Assembly: GCA_030590585.1 (NCBI GenBank)
Contig: JAUUYD010000011.1
Span: 1-14,352 of the forward strand
Length of the DNA stretch: 14,352 nt
Source of the DNA: Spirochaeta sp.
GTDB lineage: Bacteria; Spirochaetota; Spirochaetia; Spirochaetales_E; Spirochaetaceae_B
Direction of reading: 5' to 3'
The notes beneath the pieces were generated by a model. The model saw only the letters and a list, made by a program, of their open reading frames with translations. It did no database searches and had not been told where the DNA came from. Positions 14,081 to 14,352 of the stretch are shown here, piece by piece (position 1 is the first letter of the stretch; the number at the start of each line of letters is the position of its first letter). Position numbers and translations under genes: made by a program.

Positions 14081-14352
14081 ATGTTCCTGGGTGAATTAAC
14101 CTATCCGGTGGCGAATATCGATGGTGTCGGACCTGCCGCTGTCCGAAACCTTTCCGCCCTCGGTGTGGTTAATATTGCTCAGCTGCTCCGCCACTACCCG
14201 GTTCGTTATGAAGATCGAAAGAATCCTGTGCCCCTTGCATTCTCTTCAGCGGCAAAACCTGCCTTGACTGTAGCGACTGTAGTCCGGCAGGAATATATGC
14301 ATTGGAAACGGGGTCAGGCGCTGAAAGTCATCGTTCGTGATGAGAGTTCCGA
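14081..14352 (+). CDS. recG: ATP-dependent DNA helicase RecG, N-terminal part (cut by window end)
   Basis: Ninety codons of the frame are visible before the sequence stops. The start MFLGELTYPVANIDGVGPA followed by LSALGVVNIAQLLRHYPVRY and EDRKN matches the N-terminal region of RecG (a GVG helix-hairpin-like turn, then the conserved LLRHYPxRYEDR). The beginning of the wedge/OB domain is present; the helicase motors lie beyond the window. RecG remodels stalled replication forks and branched DNA. The ATG at 14081 lies 7 bases after the YggT stop and has no strong ribosome site, so it is presumably translated from the dnaE-yggT transcript by coupling or reinitiation. An operon of dnaE with a fork-rescue helicase is functionally coherent. 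Confidence 0.9.
   Translation, partial: MFLGELTYPVANIDGVGPAAVRNLSALGVVNIAQLLRHYPVRYEDRKNPVPLAFSSAAKPALTVATVVRQEYMHWKRGQALKVIVRDESS

Noticed and set aside
1..14352. Search for tRNA/rRNA genes, CRISPR arrays, insertion sequences, phage genes or toxin-antitoxin pairs
   Set aside because: Coding density is almost complete with recognisable chromosomal genes. No gap exceeds about 80 bases, and no repeats or mobile-element genes were found.

Overview
The window looks like a chromosomal segment of a free-living or host-associated spirochaete (Spirochaetales/Treponema-like) of moderate GC content. This is an inference. It rests on the lipobox-bearing thioredoxin lipoprotein, the RlpA/SPOR protein, and the order 4,6-dehydratase, DegT aminotransferase, xanthine-dehydrogenase-like genes. 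From memory, Treponema pallidum has similarly annotated neighbours (cap5D, spsC, 'quinoline 2-oxidoreductase'). No RNA gene, insertion sequence, CRISPR array or phage gene was seen, and coding density is very high.

Region 1 (1-1762, + strand) holds the C-terminal end of a probable CPBP membrane protease, a TlpA/ResA-like thioredoxin lipoprotein, and SfsA with an unusual ~116-residue C-terminal extension. Region 2 (1724-3907, - strand) is a three-gene run read leftwards: a small secreted protein of unknown function, an exported RlpA-like/SPOR protein, and a TylF-type SAM methyltransferase joined to it by an ATGA stop/start overlap. The methyltransferase gene overlaps the end of sfsA tail to tail.

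Region 3 (3976-9965, + strand) is a tightly packed five-gene set. A soluble nucleotide-sugar 4,6-dehydratase and a PLP sugar aminotransferase should together make an amino-deoxy sugar nucleotide. They overlap three genes encoding a complete xanthine-dehydrogenase-family complex (molybdopterin-type, 2Fe-2S and FAD subunits). The Fe-S and FAD subunits keep their cofactor motifs. The large subunit appears to have lost the residues that hold and use the molybdenum cofactor, including the catalytic Glu. This is the most interesting part of the window: a possibly molybdenum-free, repurposed complex tied to sugar-nucleotide modification.

Region 4 (10009-14352, + strand) is housekeeping: dnaE (replicative polymerase alpha subunit, with an apparently intact PHP domain), a two-repeat YggT membrane protein, and the start of recG, cut by the window end. 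A good sigma70-like promoter sits in the 43-bp gap before dnaE, so dnaE-yggT-recG may have its own transcription start.
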